This document shows, in pieces, positions 1 to 7,729 of a DNA stretch of 64,000 nucleotides. The DNA is from Bacteroidota bacterium (GTDB lineage: Bacteria > Bacteroidota > Ignavibacteria > UBA10030 > UBA8401): the NCBI GenBank assembly GCA_041658205.1, contig JBBAAO010000001.1:248001-312000 (forward strand), read 5' to 3'. Below the pieces are notes generated by a model. It saw nothing but the letters and a program-made list of their open reading frames with translations, ran no database searches and had not been told where the DNA came from. Numbering within the stretch: the first letter of the stretch is position 1; each line of letters opens with the position of its first letter. The translations under genes and the position numbers were made by a program.

Positions 1-106
1 TCGATTTGATCAACGGATATACATCTTTTGAATATGAAATCGTCTGCGCAACAGTGACGGTGCAGCTAAGGAGAATAAACAGACAAATCGATGATACTAT
101 CTTCAT
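1..106 (-). CDS. partial exported cytochrome-like protein (N-terminus only)
   Basis: Reading the minus strand from an ATG at 106 gives an open frame that runs off the window edge (35 codons). It has a hydrophobic signal segment with a possible lipobox (LLSC), then a sequence resembling the start of the haem domain of the next gene upstream (ISYSKDVYPLIKS here, ISFKEEIMPIFQK there). It begins about 15 bases after the stop of that gene, with AAGGAA in front, so it is probably the fourth gene of the same operon. The CxxCH itself would lie outside the window, so the cytochrome call is inference from the paralogous N-terminus. Confidence 0.55.
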   Translation of the reverse strand, partial: MKIVSSICLFILLSCTVTVAQTISYSKDVYPLIKS

Positions 107-121
107 CAGGGAGTTTCCTTT

Positions 122-487
122 TTAATTATTTTTTGCGCCTTGATCGATCCAAGTTGAAATTAACTCGATTAATTCATCATCAAGTGGTTTTTTCCCCCGC
201 GGCATTTGTTTACCGAATGATGCCGTACCTCGTAATTTCATAATCAGAACACTCTCTTCTCCTTTCTTTGCTTTCACAACAGGACCGTGTTTGCTTTCGC
301 CTTTCATCAATTCGTCGAAGCTGTCCAAATAGAGTCCGCTGGGGCTTTCATCTTCTGTGTTATGGCAGTTCAAACATTTCTTTTGAAAGATCGGCATAAT
401 CTCTTCTTTGAAAGAGATTTTGCCTTTTTTGCTTTGTGCTGCTGTAACAGTGAAAATGATACAAAGAATGAAGAATAGTTTTTTCAT
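122..487 (-). CDS. small exported mono-haem c-type cytochrome
   Basis: A 121-residue protein with a signal peptide (about residues 1-19) and one haem c motif, CLNCH (C38, C41, H42). The domain resembles the planctomycete-type cytochrome c module. M95 in the conserved QMPRG segment is a candidate distal haem ligand, and the C-terminus (WIDQGAKNN) nearly matches that of the upstream lipoprotein. It should sit in the periplasm or on the outer membrane and carry electrons. It lies in a tight minus-strand operon, 14 bases after the IPT-cytochrome gene and 15 bases before the partial gene. Confidence 0.8.
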   Translation of the reverse strand: MKKLFFILCIIFTVTAAQSKKGKISFKEEIMPIFQKKCLNCHNTEDESPSGLYLDSFDELMKGESKHGPVVKAKKGEESVLIMKLRGTASFGKQMPRGKKPLDDELIELISTWIDQGAKNN

Positions 488-501
488 ACATGAAGAGATA
501 A

Positions 502-1152
502 TTAATTGTTCAATGCACCTTGGTTAATCCAATCGATAAATTTCTGGATCTCAGCGGAGGACATGGGTGTTCCTCCTTGCGGCATCCTGCTTCCAAATCC
601 TGCTGTACCTAACAGTTTTTTCACAATGTTGCTTCCGGCTCCGTTGCCCGGGATAACCGTATTTCCTGTTGAACCTCCTGCCAATATTGTTGCATAGGAT
701 GCGACACTGAATCCACCATTACCAGGATGGCAACTGGCGCAATTATACGCAGTAATAAGAGGAGAAATATCGGTTGAAAATTTTACCAATGTGACTGCGG
801 CTAATGATTTGAACGATTTTGTGTTACTAGATTTTCCGCCGACATTCACAGTAACATTTATGCTTCCGGACGAAACACCGGAAGGGACGACAGCTTTAAT
901 TTGTGTTGCACTCCATGAAACATATGTTCCGGCATTTGTTCCACCGAACGCGACAGTGCTGCTTCCGCGAGAGGTGCCAAAATTTGTACCAACAACCGTT
1001 ATGGTGTCGTTTGTTTTACCCGAATCGGGAGACACCGATGTTAACGTAGGTGTCGGAACAGTTGCTGCAACGGGATCATCACCTTGATCTTCGCAAGCAG
1101 AGATAAAAAGTATCATTACAAGAAGAATGGTGGAAAGAATTTTTACGTTCAT
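502..1152 (-). CDS. lipoprotein with IPT/TIG domain and C-terminal c-type cytochrome domain
   Basis: A 216-residue lipoprotein. A signal peptide ends in the lipobox ISAC, then come an acidic linker, one IPT/TIG immunoglobulin-like domain (about residues 34-115) and a haem c domain with CASCH (about 138-142) and a conserved RMPQG methionine near residue 190. I chose the ATG at 1152 over the TTG at 1161 because AGAGG is well spaced from it. Its last 40 residues are paralogous to the next gene's. It lies 14 bases after the barrel gene. Likely role: surface- or periplasm-facing electron carrier tethered to the outer membrane (inference). Confidence 0.78.
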   Translation of the reverse strand: MNVKILSTILLVMILFISACEDQGDDPVAATVPTPTLTSVSPDSGKTNDTITVVGTNFGTSRGSSTVAFGGTNAGTYVSWSATQIKAVVPSGVSSGSINVTVNVGGKSSNTKSFKSLAAVTLVKFSTDISPLITAYNCASCHPGNGGFSVASYATILAGGSTGNTVIPGNGAGSNIVKKLLGTAGFGSRMPQGGTPMSSAEIQKFIDWINQGALNN

Positions 1153-1166
1153 GGTTTGCAATCCTC

Positions 1167-2300
1167 TTACAAATAAAAATGGAACATAACGTGAAGTTCG
1201 TTGTTCGTTAACTCAGTTGGTTTTTCTTGATTGATCCGATAGAGCGGTCGCACTTCAACTCCGGTAAGCGGGAAGAACTCAGCACCGATGGTATATCGAT
1301 TGATGGTTCCGTCTTTCAAATCGACATTTGGATCGTAAAATTCGTATCCTAGCTTCAAGTCAACACCGTTCAATACCAAGTAATTCAATTCCGCATACAG
1401 GATATTCCCCGAAACAAGTTTATTGAGTGTTGCATTGTGTGTTGTGATGATATCAAATTCTCCCTGCAACGTAAGATTATTATCGAATGTAAACACACCG
1501 AACGCTCCCATGATCTGCGTCTTTCCCGGACCGCCGGCAGTCGGCAAATTATAAAGAGAACCACCCAGGTTGAAATTCATAAAATCCATTTGAACATTTG
1601 TCTCGGCTCGAATTGCAATCGCTTTGTTTTTTGTTCCGGCAGTTCCGGCAAGCCCCCCTTTTCGTCCATTAAATAATCCGATATTCACGGTGAAAATGCT
1701 TGGGTTAAATCCAAATTCCAATCCGGTATCTTCGGCTCCTTGTCCAAATCCCAAACCGCCAGGATAGCCGGCGATTGCGGGATTGAGAGGGAAGAATGCA
1801 CCGCTGCGGATTAAAAGATTATGATCATCCATTTTCAAACCGTATGCTGGAATAAAATTTCCCACTTTTATATAGCCTTCTAAAGGGAGAACTTTCGCAA
1901 GCCCGAATGCTTCGAACCCGCTGTAGAGCCCTTTGTCCAGATAAATGCGGAATTTTTTATTCAATCGAAGATCAAGGTAGAGATCTCCCTGCATTTGGAA
2001 GAAACTCGAATACGAATTTTGTTCCCGATAGTAGAACAATGTCCGGTAATCGATTCCGACTGTGAAGAAGTCATTTAACATCGGAGAGAATTCCTCAATG
2101 TCTGTCTGCTCCTTGTAGGTAGTCATCGTCAATTCTTCTCTTCCGTACGTTGAGCCAAATGTGCTGCGCATCCCTTTTCCGGTGGGATTAATGTGACATG
2201 ATTGGCATTTTGCACCCTGACGTGTTGCAAATTTCGGCAGTGCGCCGGAACTTTGGACGATGAAGGTAAATATGAAAAGAAACAGCGATATGCGTTTCAT
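1167..2300 (-). CDS. outer-membrane beta-barrel protein with N-terminal haem c motif
   Basis: A 377-residue protein with a signal peptide (about 1-20), then CQSCH (C32, C35, H36) followed by INPTGKG. The rest (about 60-377) alternates polar and aromatic residues in the manner of an outer-membrane barrel and ends in HFYL, a typical aromatic terminus. It has a strong ribosome site (GAGGAATTC before ATG). First gene of the minus-strand cytochrome operon. A haem at the mouth of a barrel suggests transfer of electrons or redox substrates across the outer membrane, but no sequence match to MtrB/MtrC is obvious. Family name unknown; confident about export and haem, less so about function. Confidence 0.7.
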   Translation of the reverse strand: MKRISLFLFIFTFIVQSSGALPKFATRQGAKCQSCHINPTGKGMRSTFGSTYGREELTMTTYKEQTDIEEFSPMLNDFFTVGIDYRTLFYYREQNSYSSFFQMQGDLYLDLRLNKKFRIYLDKGLYSGFEAFGLAKVLPLEGYIKVGNFIPAYGLKMDDHNLLIRSGAFFPLNPAIAGYPGGLGFGQGAEDTGLEFGFNPSIFTVNIGLFNGRKGGLAGTAGTKNKAIAIRAETNVQMDFMNFNLGGSLYNLPTAGGPGKTQIMGAFGVFTFDNNLTLQGEFDIITTHNATLNKLVSGNILYAELNYLVLNGVDLKLGYEFYDPNVDLKDGTINRYTIGAEFFPLTGVEVRPLYRINQEKPTELTNNELHVMFHFYL

Positions 2301-2429
2301 TGAATTCCTCCGATAAGAAAATTCTGTAAATATTAATCTGCGTCAATGTATCAGAATCGGACGTAAATTTCAAGAGTTAATAGTATTGTTTTACTGATTT
2401 GTGACGGAAAGCGTATCCTCGACAGGAGG

Positions 2430-3521
2430 TTAGAATTTTTTTCTCCGGTTACGGATATAATCTACGAAGAGAAACTCCCCGAGGTTGTTCAGAGAAGAAT
2501 AATAAGCGCGCCCCTTGTTTGCTTTGGTCAATTCCTCAACGAAATTGATCAGGTAAGGATCTTGCGCGATCATAAACGTGCTGATAGTAATCTTTTCGCG
2601 ACGGCATTGAACCGCTTCATCCAATGTTTTATTGACAATCTTTGGATCCAAACCGAATGAATTTTTATACAATCGCCCTGAATCGTCGAACATTGCAGAA
2701 GGTTTCCCATCCGTGATCATGAAGATCTGTTTGTTTACATTACCGCATTTTCGGAGCAGGTTGCGCGCCATCTGCAATCCCGACCGGGTGTTTGTATGAA
2801 ACGGCCCCACCTGTAAGAAAGGAATCTCCGCCAGACTGATCAGGCTGGCGTCGTCGCCAAAGGTAACGCACGCAAGAAAATCTTTCGGAAATTTTGTTTG
2901 AATCAGTTCAGCCAACGCCAGGGCAACTTGTTTTGCCGGAGTGATCCGATCTTCGCCGTATAAGATCATGCTGTGTGAAATATCGATCATCAGTACCGTG
3001 GCGCACGATGCGAGACTTTCTGTTTCGTACACTTCAAGATCATCTTCCTGAAGATTGAAGTCGTCGATGCCGTCACGTTTCAGGGCATTGGTGATTGTGG
3101 CAGTAAGGTCGATATTCGTCGGCATATCTCCGAATGTCCATTTTTTTGTTTCGCTCAATCGTTCAACGCCGTTGCCGGTATTAGGTGTTTCATGATTACC
3201 CATCGGATTCTTCTTCAGTGAAGAGAAGATTTCTTTCAGAGCATCTTGTCGTATTTTCTGTATACCCTTTGTTGTCAGCTCGAAATTGCTGTTCACTTCC
3301 TCGATGATTCCCGCTTCTTTCAACTTTTGGATGAGTTCTTCCATGGACATATTCTCATCAAACATGCCGTATTCTTCGGCAAGTTGACGGAGCCATTGTA
3401 GAGCTTCTTCAACATCACCGCTTGTCTGCAGTACGAGGTAGTTGAACAGTTTTGTTAACTGTTCAAGTCGCTGCTCGTCGGTGGAAGAATTTTCATTCCA
3501 TTTACTGTATAAAAATTTCAT
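2430..3521 (-). CDS. VWA-domain protein (partner of MoxR-type ATPase)
   Basis: A 363-residue cytosolic protein without signal peptide. The N-terminal half is helical and charged (about 1-165). A von Willebrand factor A domain follows, with the MIDAS motif DISHS (D180, S182, S184) and a later ITDGKPS segment carrying the conserved metal-site Asp. Proteins of this type pair with MoxR/BchI-type AAA+ ATPases, as in the ChlI/ChlD and RavA/ViaA pairs, and act in metal insertion or protein activation. The ATPase gene lies upstream on the same strand, separated by about 500 bases holding a family I repeat. Substrate unknown. Confidence 0.8.
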   Translation of the reverse strand: MKFLYSKWNENSSTDEQRLEQLTKLFNYLVLQTSGDVEEALQWLRQLAEEYGMFDENMSMEELIQKLKEAGIIEEVNSNFELTTKGIQKIRQDALKEIFSSLKKNPMGNHETPNTGNGVERLSETKKWTFGDMPTNIDLTATITNALKRDGIDDFNLQEDDLEVYETESLASCATVLMIDISHSMILYGEDRITPAKQVALALAELIQTKFPKDFLACVTFGDDASLISLAEIPFLQVGPFHTNTRSGLQMARNLLRKCGNVNKQIFMITDGKPSAMFDDSGRLYKNSFGLDPKIVNKTLDEAVQCRREKITISTFMIAQDPYLINFVEELTKANKGRAYYSSLNNLGEFLFVDYIRNRRKKF

Positions 3522-3729
3522 ACTGAATTAACAATTATCAATTGACAATGGAAAATTGAAATAAAAAAATGGAGAACGCATAATGATGAATGGAGAATGA
3601 TTCGTTTATATTTATGTTATTGCATTTTATTTTGCCTTGCGGTTTTAATGCTAGAAGTAAGCATTTTTAATAATTCATCACAATGATTCAACAATGTTTT
3701 ACTGGATAATTTTTCACACTCAAATATTC
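3522..3729. other. AT-rich intergenic spacer between MoxR and VWA genes
   Basis: No ORF. The part near 3530-3605 is a degenerate low-complexity stretch built from variants of CAATTGACAATGG and ATGGAGAA. This kind of sequence often occurs between genes in this lineage, but I cannot assign a function. A family I repeat follows immediately. Confidence 0.4.
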
Positions 3730-3978
3730 ACTGATGTTACGCAAAACTGAAAATTCTTCTTATCTCGTCCCTAAAGGGACTCTCAATTTGGAAATCGTAA
3801 TGTACTACAAATATTACGCGCCTACGGCGCTTTTAAAACCAATAAAAGCATAAACTAATTTGTATTTTCTGTTGTCCCGGTAGGGACAAGATGTTTGTAG
3901 AAGATCAAGCGAATCAATTTTCAAGTCCCTTTAGGGACGAAATATTTTTTCAATAATAAAGATGTGCGTAACATCAGT
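3730..3978 (-). repeat. family I hairpin repeat, copy A
   Basis: A 249-bp element bounded by perfect 14-bp inverted ends, ACTGATGTTACGCA (3730-3743) and TGCGTAACATCAGT (3965-3978), with a flanking direct repeat TATTC (3725-3729, 3979-3983). It holds four short hairpins: GTCCCTAAAGGGAC at 3767, GCGCCTACGGCGC at 3818, GTCCCGGTAGGGAC at 3874 and GTCCCTTTAGGGAC at 3925. Start spacings are 51, 56 and 51 bp. The orientation, defined by the ACTGATGTTACGCACATC end as 5', is minus, the same as the surrounding MoxR and VWA genes. No credible coding capacity. Confidence 0.9.
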
Positions 3979-4024
3979 TATTCAATATAATTTTCAAGAG
4001 TTAGCGTTATCCACCAATGCTTTC

Positions 4025-5527
4025 CTAGTCGTAATCCTCAAACTTCCCTTTGCCGGAAAAAATACTTCCAACCATATCTTTATAATGTGTGACATGATCG
4101 ATTTCGTCTTTTGCGATCTTTGAATTTTGATGTAATCCATCAAGAACAAATTCCATCGCTGAAGCGAGATCGAAATGATTGCTTGGATCCAATTTGAAAT
4201 ATTTTTTTGTAATATCGCAGAGTGTCGGAATGCGGTTCAATTCTGCATAGTATGCTTCAAATGGCATATCATCAGCAACTTCAATTGAGTTTCCTCCTTC
4301 GAACCAGGAGACAATCTTTGCATATTCGCTTGTATCTTTTTGTTCTTGTCCTTGGGGAGCCCGCTTCTGCTTTTGCAGCGGATCAGGAAAATATTTTTTA
4401 AACACTTCGCGTGTCGCTTTCCCGATTAATGCTTTTCCTACTTTTATTGATCCTTCTTGTTCTCCTTCAAAAACAAGTTCAACTTTTCCGGTGATTCCCG
4501 GTAATGCATGCGGAAGATCGCACATTCGCGGGACAATATGCTTTTCATCCAAGACGATTGATCTTCGTTCAGCATTACTCACAAGATTCTCCATAGCGGC
4601 AATGGTCAACCGCGCACTAACACCAGACTTTTGATCGACAAACTCGCTCTTCCGTGCTTCGAAAGCGATATTTTCTATGATCTCTTTAAAATAGTAGGGC
4701 ATATGCAAATGTAATCCGTCCCGTTCAACCCATGCTTCTTGGTCTGTAATTTCAATCGCATCTTCCAATGTCCGAGGATAGTGCGTCAAAATTTGTGAAT
4801 CGATTCTGTCTTTCAATGGCGTGATGATACTTCCTCTATTCGTATAATCTTCCGGATTCGCCGTGAAAACGAGAAAGACATCGAGAGGGATTCGAATATT
4901 GAATCCGCGGATCTGAACATCTTTTTCTTCCAGAATGTTAAAGAGACCGACTTGAATGCGCGGCTGAAGATCGGGAAGTTCATTGATGGCGAAAATTCCT
5001 CGATTACTTCGTGGTATCAACCCGAAATGAATGGCACCTTTGTGTGAATAATGCAACCGCTGTGTTGCCGCTTTAATCGGGTCGATATCGCCGATCAGAT
5101 CGGCAATGGTCACATCAGGCGTTGCAAGCTTTTCACTGAAACGCCGATCACGATGAATCCATTCTATCTCTGTCTCATCGCCAAACTTTGCAATCTGATC
5201 CGCACCGAATTTACTGACAGGCGAAAAAGGATTGTCGTTGATCTCACTTCCTTTAATAGTCGGAATATATTCATCCAGCAGTGATGGGAGCTGACGGATC
5301 AGTCTGGTTTTTGCTTGTCCACGGAGCCCAAGGAGAATAATGTCGTGTTTGGCAAGGATGGCATTCACAATTGCTGGAACGACAGTCGTTTCGTATCCAA
5401 CAATGCCAGGAAAAAGTTGTTCATTCTTTCGGAGTTTTTTGATGAGATTGTTTCGGATTTCATCTTTAACGGTGAGAACATGATATCCACTGTTTTTCAG
5501 TTCTGCTACCGTTGATGGTCTAATCAT
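4025..5527 (-). CDS. MoxR/magnesium-chelatase-I-like AAA+ ATPase
   Basis: A 500-residue protein from the ATG at 5527. An upstream in-frame start at 5578 would add 17 residues with no family resemblance. It has Walker A GLRGQAKT (about 67-74), a Walker-B-like IFAINE (about 178-183, Asn where Asp is usual) and a sensor-1 segment FTANPED (about 222-228). The C-terminal part is helical and charged. It probably remodels or activates a partner together with the downstream VWA protein. The family I repeat between the two genes may alter their coupling. The Asn in Walker B is worth noting but MoxR relatives vary there. Confidence 0.82.
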   Translation of the reverse strand: MIRPSTVAELKNSGYHVLTVKDEIRNNLIKKLRKNEQLFPGIVGYETTVVPAIVNAILAKHDIILLGLRGQAKTRLIRQLPSLLDEYIPTIKGSEINDNPFSPVSKFGADQIAKFGDETEIEWIHRDRRFSEKLATPDVTIADLIGDIDPIKAATQRLHYSHKGAIHFGLIPRSNRGIFAINELPDLQPRIQVGLFNILEEKDVQIRGFNIRIPLDVFLVFTANPEDYTNRGSIITPLKDRIDSQILTHYPRTLEDAIEITDQEAWVERDGLHLHMPYYFKEIIENIAFEARKSEFVDQKSGVSARLTIAAMENLVSNAERRSIVLDEKHIVPRMCDLPHALPGITGKVELVFEGEQEGSIKVGKALIGKATREVFKKYFPDPLQKQKRAPQGQEQKDTSEYAKIVSWFEGGNSIEVADDMPFEAYYAELNRIPTLCDITKKYFKLDPSNHFDLASAMEFVLDGLHQNSKIAKDEIDHVTHYKDMVGSIFSGKGKFEDYD

Positions 5528-5617
5528 AATTCCTATCCTTTTTTCTTTTAATATACTTTTGCAGTAAACCAAAATCAATTTCTTGGAATTGCAGCAATGT
5601 TACACTATTTTTAGTCA

Positions 5618-6670
5618 ATGTCACGTCCATTACCACATAAAACATTAGTTCTCCGATTAAGTTCCATTGGGGATATCATTCTTTCTTCGCCTCTGCTTCG
5701 TATTCTCAGGAAAGCGGTAGGAAATAACTCTCGAGTGGATTTTGTCGTTCGAAAGGAATACGCCGAACTGGTGCAATTCAACCACCATCTTTCCATTGTC
5801 CACGAATACGATGTTCAGACAGGATACAAAGGATTGCAGGAACTTGCAAAACAACTCCGTGCAGAGCAATATGATCTCGTCATTGATATTCACGACAGTA
5901 TTCGGACAAAACTACTTCGCACAGCATGTAATGCACGAGATGTTGTAGTGATGGATAAACGGAAACTTGAACGATGGCTTCTGGTAAATTTGAAGCGGAA
6001 TGCATACACAGATGCCTTGACAGTTGCAGAACGATATATTGAAACTGTTGAAAAATACGGAATCAAAAACGATAATAAAGGTTTGGAAATTTTTATCCCA
6101 GACTCCATATTATTTGAAACATCCGGAAAACTGGCAAAGCTCCGTTTAGATCAATTTGAAAAAGTGATTGGAATATGTCCGGGATCGAAGCATTTCACAA
6201 AACGATGGCAAAAAGAAAAATTTGCCGATGTTGCCGTTCGTGCCGCAAACGAGTTTAAGGCAAAGATTCTCTTATTTGGCGGAACGGATGAAAAAGAGGA
6301 CTGCGAATTTGTTCGCGGAGAGGTGGCTCGTCGAGTATCAGAAAATGCTGCCACGAATTTTGCGGGAGAGTTTTCGCTGCTTGGTTCGGCTGCGGCACTT
6401 GAAATTTGCGATATTATTGTTACCAACGACAGCGGATTGATGCATCTGGCCGCAGCAAAACAAAAAAAGATCGTTGCGATCTTTGGTTCAACAGTAAAAG
6501 AATTTGGTTTTGTACCCTATGGAACTGAATCAATTATTATAGAGAAAAACAACCTTGATTGCCGTCCATGCACACATATTGGGAAAAAAGATTGTCCGAA
6601 AGGGCACTTTAAATGCATGGAAGAAATTACTGTTGATGAAGTCTTCGCCGCAATATTACAATTGATTTAA
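5618..6670 (+). CDS. glycosyltransferase family 9 (heptosyltransferase-like)
   Basis: A 350-residue GT-B enzyme of the ADP-heptose:LPS heptosyltransferase family. It has an N-terminal LRLSSIGDIILSSPL segment, a CPGSKHFTKRW motif near 188 (nucleotide-sugar side) and the signature TNDSGLMHLAAA near 270 followed by FGST. A Cys-rich C-terminus (CRPC..C..C) is common in this family. Likely adds heptose or a related sugar to lipopolysaccharide core at the inner membrane. Divergent from the MoxR gene (91-bp gap), so promoters for both probably lie at 5528-5617. The exact acceptor cannot be read from sequence. Confidence 0.85.
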   Translation: MSRPLPHKTLVLRLSSIGDIILSSPLLRILRKAVGNNSRVDFVVRKEYAELVQFNHHLSIVHEYDVQTGYKGLQELAKQLRAEQYDLVIDIHDSIRTKLLRTACNARDVVVMDKRKLERWLLVNLKRNAYTDALTVAERYIETVEKYGIKNDNKGLEIFIPDSILFETSGKLAKLRLDQFEKVIGICPGSKHFTKRWQKEKFADVAVRAANEFKAKILLFGGTDEKEDCEFVRGEVARRVSENAATNFAGEFSLLGSAAALEICDIIVTNDSGLMHLAAAKQKKIVAIFGSTVKEFGFVPYGTESIIIEKNNLDCRPCTHIGKKDCPKGHFKCMEEITVDEVFAAILQLI

Positions 6671-6690
6671 GTACTCTTCCATTCATCATA

Positions 6691-7023
6691 CTTATCCAAA
6701 ATACATCAGCGAAAAAAAAGAAAACTACTTATGCCTTCTTTTCTTGACGGAGCAAGAAAAGAAGCAAAAGAACTCCTTGCGAAATTTAACGCACGCGATG
6801 AATCCCGTTCGCTCTTGCCCGTTGATGGCGCGAAACGCGCCATCAAAAGTCCCGCCATTCATCGCTTTCCCATTCGCTCAGTCCTCCTAAATTTCGCACC
6901 CACGCACTTTTATACGATCTCTACAATACAACTAAGGGGCTTACTAACTGTTAATAAAATATTTTTACCCAATTTGAGATACTACGGCCAATTTTGCATT
7001 TGTTTACGATTTATTTTGGACAG
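6691..7023 (+). repeat. family II hairpin repeat, full copy 1
   Basis: A 333-bp element that aligns over its whole length, at roughly 80-85% by eye, with the reverse complement of 33476-33807. Ends are inverted: CTTATCCAAAATA and TATTTTGGACAG. Internal structure: a 12-bp stem CTTCTTTTCTTG/CAAGAAAAGAAG with a 6-nt loop (6735-6764); GATGGCGCG-AAA-CGCGCCATC (6824-6844); and an outer stem GCGATGAAT (6795-6803) with ATTCATCGC (6857-6865) enclosing it. An open frame at 6731-7039 falls inside the repeat and is not preserved as protein between copies, so I do not call a gene. The gap 7024-7179 shows nothing else. Confidence 0.85.
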
Positions 7024-7179
7024 CTGTGTACTATCATAAAACCTACAAAATTGTTGCTAACTGATTCAATAAAAACCGATAAATATTGATAAAATAGTGC
7101 GAATATTTATCTGTTGAGATTCATCTCCCTGTTTTCCGTTGCATCTCTTTACCCCTTCTTCTATATTAGCCCACGTTTT

Positions 7180-7596
7180 ATGACTTTACGCCAAACGACA
7201 AAATTGCTGTTATCTAACATCAACGAGGCTTCAGGAAAATCATTGAAGCGTTCCTTAGATCTTGGAGTGTTGATTCAAATTGCCGAAGATCATTCATTAC
7301 AGGAACAAATGGATGATTTGGTTTTCTCGGCAAAGTTCATCACCAAATCATTCGATCTGATGCAGCGCATTGGTAAAGATGGAAATGGTTATGAAAAACT
7401 TTCAGATGAATTTTCCGTGCAGATTAAAAAGTCGCAGGAGATACTGAAGCAGCTACTGGAAAAAGCAGATGCGATGACCAAGGCACACTTCTCCGGAAGT
7501 TATCTTGAGATGAACACATTGACAATGCAGAATTTAATGCTACTCTATCATGATTTAAGTTGGTACAAAAATTATCTGATAGACCAACGTCACTGA
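7180..7596 (+). CDS. hypothetical helical protein
   Basis: A 138-residue protein from the ATG at 7180 (an in-frame TTG at 7114 would add a less plausible segment). It is predicted mostly helical from its pattern of charged and leucine-rich stretches and has no signal peptide. The opening TLRQTTKLLLSNI and the segments LIQIAEDHSLQEQ and YLEMNTLTMQNLMLLYHDL resemble no family I can name. It lies ahead of glutamate dehydrogenase with a 133-bp gap and need not be co-transcribed. Confidence 0.6.
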   Translation: MTLRQTTKLLLSNINEASGKSLKRSLDLGVLIQIAEDHSLQEQMDDLVFSAKFITKSFDLMQRIGKDGNGYEKLSDEFSVQIKKSQEILKQLLEKADAMTKAHFSGSYLEMNTLTMQNLMLLYHDLSWYKNYLIDQRH

Positions 7597-7685
7597 CGAT
7601 TGAATTTCACCGCAGGGAATGTAGTGCATATCCAGGTTTATGATGCATGATCCTTTGTCGTTCTGCTGCGATCCTCTACCGTAGG

Positions 7686-7704
7686 CATCACTCAGATAGT
7701 GATG
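7686..7704. promoter_or_regulatory. inverted repeat upstream of gdhA (possible operator)
   Basis: CATCACT-CAGAT-AGTGATG is a perfect 7-bp inverted repeat with a 5-nt spacer, ending 26 bases before the gdhA start. Its place and symmetry fit a dimeric repressor site, but no T-tract follows, so it is not a terminator. Regulator unknown. Confidence 0.35.
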
Positions 7705-7729
7705 TAATGTTTCTCGAAAGGGACTCTGT

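Noticed and set aside
3767..3938. Hairpins at regular ~50-bp spacing look like a small CRISPR array
   Set aside because: Only four units with two different stem types; the linkers between hairpins are conserved from copy to copy, unlike spacers, and there are no cas genes in the window.
5051..5515. Plus-strand open frames opposite the MoxR gene
   Set aside because: Shadows of the minus-strand ATPase gene with no ribosome sites or recognisable protein features.
6731..7039. 102-codon open frame
   Set aside because: Lies within family II copy 1; the same DNA in copy 2 is not read as the same intact protein, and conservation follows stems rather than codons.
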